From NCBI GenBank assembly GCA_030455605.1, contig JAKDPD010000005.1, positions 1-64,000 of the forward strand: DNA of 64,000 bases, given 5' to 3'. Below are positions 61,616-64,000 of the stretch, one piece after another (within the stretch, counting starts at the first letter, position 1; each line of letters starts with the position of its first letter). The notes below the pieces were generated by a model, which saw only the letters and a program-made list of their open reading frames with translations, had not been told where the DNA came from and made no database searches. The position numbers and the translations under genes are program-made. The DNA is from Lactobacillus sp. GTDB lineage: Bacteria; Bacillota; Bacilli; Lactobacillales; Lactobacillaceae.

Positions 61616-61736
61616 ATTGGTCTATCAATATTGGTCTATATCTTTTGTCACTGTTTTCCTTATTGTTAGTGCTTGCATTGCATTATTACAGAATTGGTAT
61701 GTGCTTTATAATCTAATTGGTATATAATTACCAATT
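61616..61736 (+). promoter_or_regulatory. Cluster of ATTGGT(C/A)TAT half-sites ending in the palindrome AATTGGTA-TATAAT-TACCAATT upstream of PTS genes
   Basis: Half-sites at 61616, 61630 and 61692; full palindrome 61715-61736. Confidence 0.6.
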
Positions 61737-61758
61737 GAACCAGACAGGAGGAAACAGG

Positions 61759-62652
61759 ATGCCAAATCTACTATTAATCAGTCATGGCGACTACGCAGCA
61801 GCAACCCTCGCCAGCTGCCAGATGATTGTTAGCCCACTACCAGATGTAAAGGCCATCGCTTTTAAACAAACGATGAACCAGAATGACTTGCTTAGCGAAA
61901 TTGAACGTGTGGCTACTAGTTTTAGTAGCTTGCCAACCATTATCGTTGACTTTAAGGGTGGCACCCCAGCCAACACTGCCCTGCGGTTTCAGGCTAACCA
62001 TCCTAGCGTTGCCATTTATACTGGCTTATCTTTTTCCTTGCTCTTAAGTGTTGCCACGGGAACAGCTCCTGAGCAGGCTTATCGGGAGGTAGCTGCAAGT
62101 AGCGGACTATTAACCACTAAGACTGCAGCTAAAACAACCGTGGCGCCACAGCCAACTAAAATAGCTCCTAAAGGTGGAAGCTTCAATGTCCGCATTGATG
62201 AGCGTCTAATTCATGGCCAAGTGGCCACGATGTGGACTAACCGCCTACAATTAACTCGGCTCATGGTGGTAGACAATCAAGTGGTTAAGAGTAGCATCCA
62301 AAAGACGGCACTCAAAACCGCTTGTCCGGCAAACGTTCATTTGAGCATATTAACCAGCAAAGGTGCTGCCAAGCGTACCAAAAGCCATCAGTATGATGGA
62401 CAACGCGTCTTGTTACTGGTTAAGGGGCCGGCTATCTTGAAAGAACTAGCCGACTTGCAAGTCACACTATCTGCAATTAATGTCGGTAACATGTGGACTA
62501 AACCAGGCTCAAAGCAAGTTGCAAAGAGTGTGGCTGTGACACCGCATGATATCGCTGACTTTGAAGCACTCGCCCAGCACGGCTTAAAGCTGTATCATCA
62601 AATGGTTCCAGCTGAATCAGCAGTTGACTTTATGCCACTGTTAAAAGCTTAG
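61759..62652 (+). CDS. Mannose-family PTS EIIAB (fused)
   Basis: LLLISHGDYAAATLASCQMI EIIA; VRIDERLIHGQVATMW EIIB; RBS aggaggaaacagg. Confidence 0.9.
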   Translation: MPNLLLISHGDYAAATLASCQMIVSPLPDVKAIAFKQTMNQNDLLSEIERVATSFSSLPTIIVDFKGGTPANTALRFQANHPSVAIYTGLSFSLLLSVATGTAPEQAYREVAASSGLLTTKTAAKTTVAPQPTKIAPKGGSFNVRIDERLIHGQVATMWTNRLQLTRLMVVDNQVVKSSIQKTALKTACPANVHLSILTSKGAAKRTKSHQYDGQRVLLLVKGPAILKELADLQVTLSAINVGNMWTKPGSKQVAKSVAVTPHDIADFEALAQHGLKLYHQMVPAESAVDFMPLLKA

Positions 62653-62670
62653 AAATAGAGGATTAATCAG

Positions 62671-63459
62671 ATGACTACTTGGTGGCAAATTATTTTATTA
62701 TCGGCACTCGCTTTTTGGATGATTATTGATCAGCTAACTGTTTGCTGGATTAGTAATCCGCTCTGCATTGGGATGATTAGTGGCCTCATTATGGGCAATC
62801 TCCAAACTGGCCTAATTGTCGGTGCAGCCTTACAACTAATGGTGCTAGGTGTTAGTACCTATGGTGGCGCCAGTATGCCCAACTTTTTAACGGGCGCCAT
62901 TATTGGCACGGTTTATGCCATAGGAGCCAATAAAGGTACGCAATTTGCGATTGGCTTAGCAGTGCCAGCTGGCCTCTTGATGGTCCAGCTCGATGTCTTA
63001 GCACGGTTTACGAATACGATTTTCCAAAAGCGAATTGATCGCTTTATCACCCAAAACAAGCCTCAGGCAACCGGGCGCAATGCTTACCTAGGTTTATTTA
63101 CCTGGGGCATCTCACGGTCCCTTCCCGTGTTTGTCCTCCTAATTGTCGTTAATCGGATTATCAAAAATGTGCTCGCCACCGTCCCAACTTGGCTAACCAA
63201 TGGGTTAAAAGTGTCTGGTGGCATTTTACCCGTCGTCGGGATTGCTATTTTATTGCGTTACTTGCCGACTAAGAAATATTTTTCCTACTTGCTAATCGGC
63301 TTCATTGCCGCGGCTTATCTCAAGCTACCAATGCTGGGAGTAGCCCTCTTGGGTCTAGCATTAGCATTATTAAACTATCAGCGTAAGCAAGCGCAAAGCC
63401 AAACCAGTAACAGTCATAACACTGAATACGAAAATGAGGCCGGTGAATATGAAAACTAA
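62671..63459 (+). CDS. Mannose-family PTS EIIC
   Basis: GLIMGNLQTGLIVGAALQLMVLGVSTYGGASMPNFLTGAIIGT. Confidence 0.9.
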   Translation: MTTWWQIILLSALAFWMIIDQLTVCWISNPLCIGMISGLIMGNLQTGLIVGAALQLMVLGVSTYGGASMPNFLTGAIIGTVYAIGANKGTQFAIGLAVPAGLLMVQLDVLARFTNTIFQKRIDRFITQNKPQATGRNAYLGLFTWGISRSLPVFVLLIVVNRIIKNVLATVPTWLTNGLKVSGGILPVVGIAILLRYLPTKKYFSYLLIGFIAAAYLKLPMLGVALLGLALALLNYQRKQAQSQTSNSHNTEYENEAGEYEN

Positions 63460-64000
63460 TGAAAATACGCCTTTAACGAAACATGATCTCTTCCGAGCTA
63501 ACTGGCGTTGGCTCTGGACCAGCCAATTATCTTGGAATTACGAAAAAATGATGGCACCGGGTTATTTCTACACGGTCCTACCATTTCTACGACGATTTTA
63601 CCCACAAGATGATGAACTGGTTGAAATGATGCAAATGCACAACCAATTCTTTAACACGAATGCCTTCACTGGTCCCTTCATCATTGGGATGGATTTAGCG
63701 ATTGAAAATCGTAAAGGCTATGCCGCTAAAGATACGGTAGCCGGAATCAAAACTGGACTAATGGGACCGCTAGCCAGTGTCGGCGACACGATTTTCGGGG
63801 TCATTATTCCAACAATCTTTGGCTCAATTGGGGCTTATATGGGACTCAAAGGAAGTCCGATTGGCGCTATTCTTTGGCTGATGGTGAACTTAATTATCTT
63901 CGTTTTGCGGTTTGCTATTTTACCATTAGGCTTTTATCAAGGTCAAAAATTACTAGAATCAGCGGAAGGGAAGTTAAACCTCGTCACTGATTCAGCTATT
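63449..64000 (+). CDS. Mannose-family PTS EIID, truncated by window end
   Basis: Plus strand from ATG 63449: MKTNENTPLTKHDLFRANWRWLWTSQLSWNYEKMMAPGYFYTVLPFLRRFY...GLMGPLASVGDTIF; overlaps the EIIC end. Confidence 0.88.
   Translation, partial: MKTNENTPLTKHDLFRANWRWLWTSQLSWNYEKMMAPGYFYTVLPFLRRFYPQDDELVEMMQMHNQFFNTNAFTGPFIIGMDLAIENRKGYAAKDTVAGIKTGLMGPLASVGDTIFGVIIPTIFGSIGAYMGLKGSPIGAILWLMVNLIIFVLRFAILPLGFYQGQKLLESAEGKLNLVTDSAI

Overview
This 64 kb window is Lactobacillaceae chromosome, judged from SLAP-domain wall hydrolases, PepO, NrdDG and mannose-family PTS genes. I could not assign a genus. Most of it is ordinary housekeeping and transport content: gpmA, two SLAP cell-wall hydrolases, a KUP K+ transporter, pepO, nrdDG, an asl-like/asnB pair, phnCDE, nagA, YibE/F proteins, ddl, prs, cls, rnhA, sir2, terC, a lysine-riboswitch-controlled amino-acid ABC transporter and a mannose-family PTS. 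No CRISPR array, tRNA, rRNA, intact IS element or recognisable defence system was seen. The accessory stretch at about 26-38 kb is a decay/recombination zone. It holds a GH68 fructansucrase pseudogene, a Nudix gene with an in-frame stop, an ABC ATPase broken by a 5-bp tandem duplication, an ABC-2 permease that has lost its upstream partner, and a D-2-hydroxyacid dehydrogenase tail. A DASS transporter/FAD-FMN reductase/LysR module lies between two near-identical ~73-bp direct repeats about 7.0 kb apart. Other leads are a full-length GH31 protein that appears to lack both catalytic Asp residues, a probable D-Asp/D-Asn peptidoglycan cross-bridge gene pair, a lysine riboswitch that assigns the adjacent transporter, an unlisted 35-aa membrane ORF upstream of phnD, and a cluster of ATTGGT(C/A)TAT operator-like repeats upstream of the PTS. 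Family assignments come from reading the supplied translations; no database search was run.
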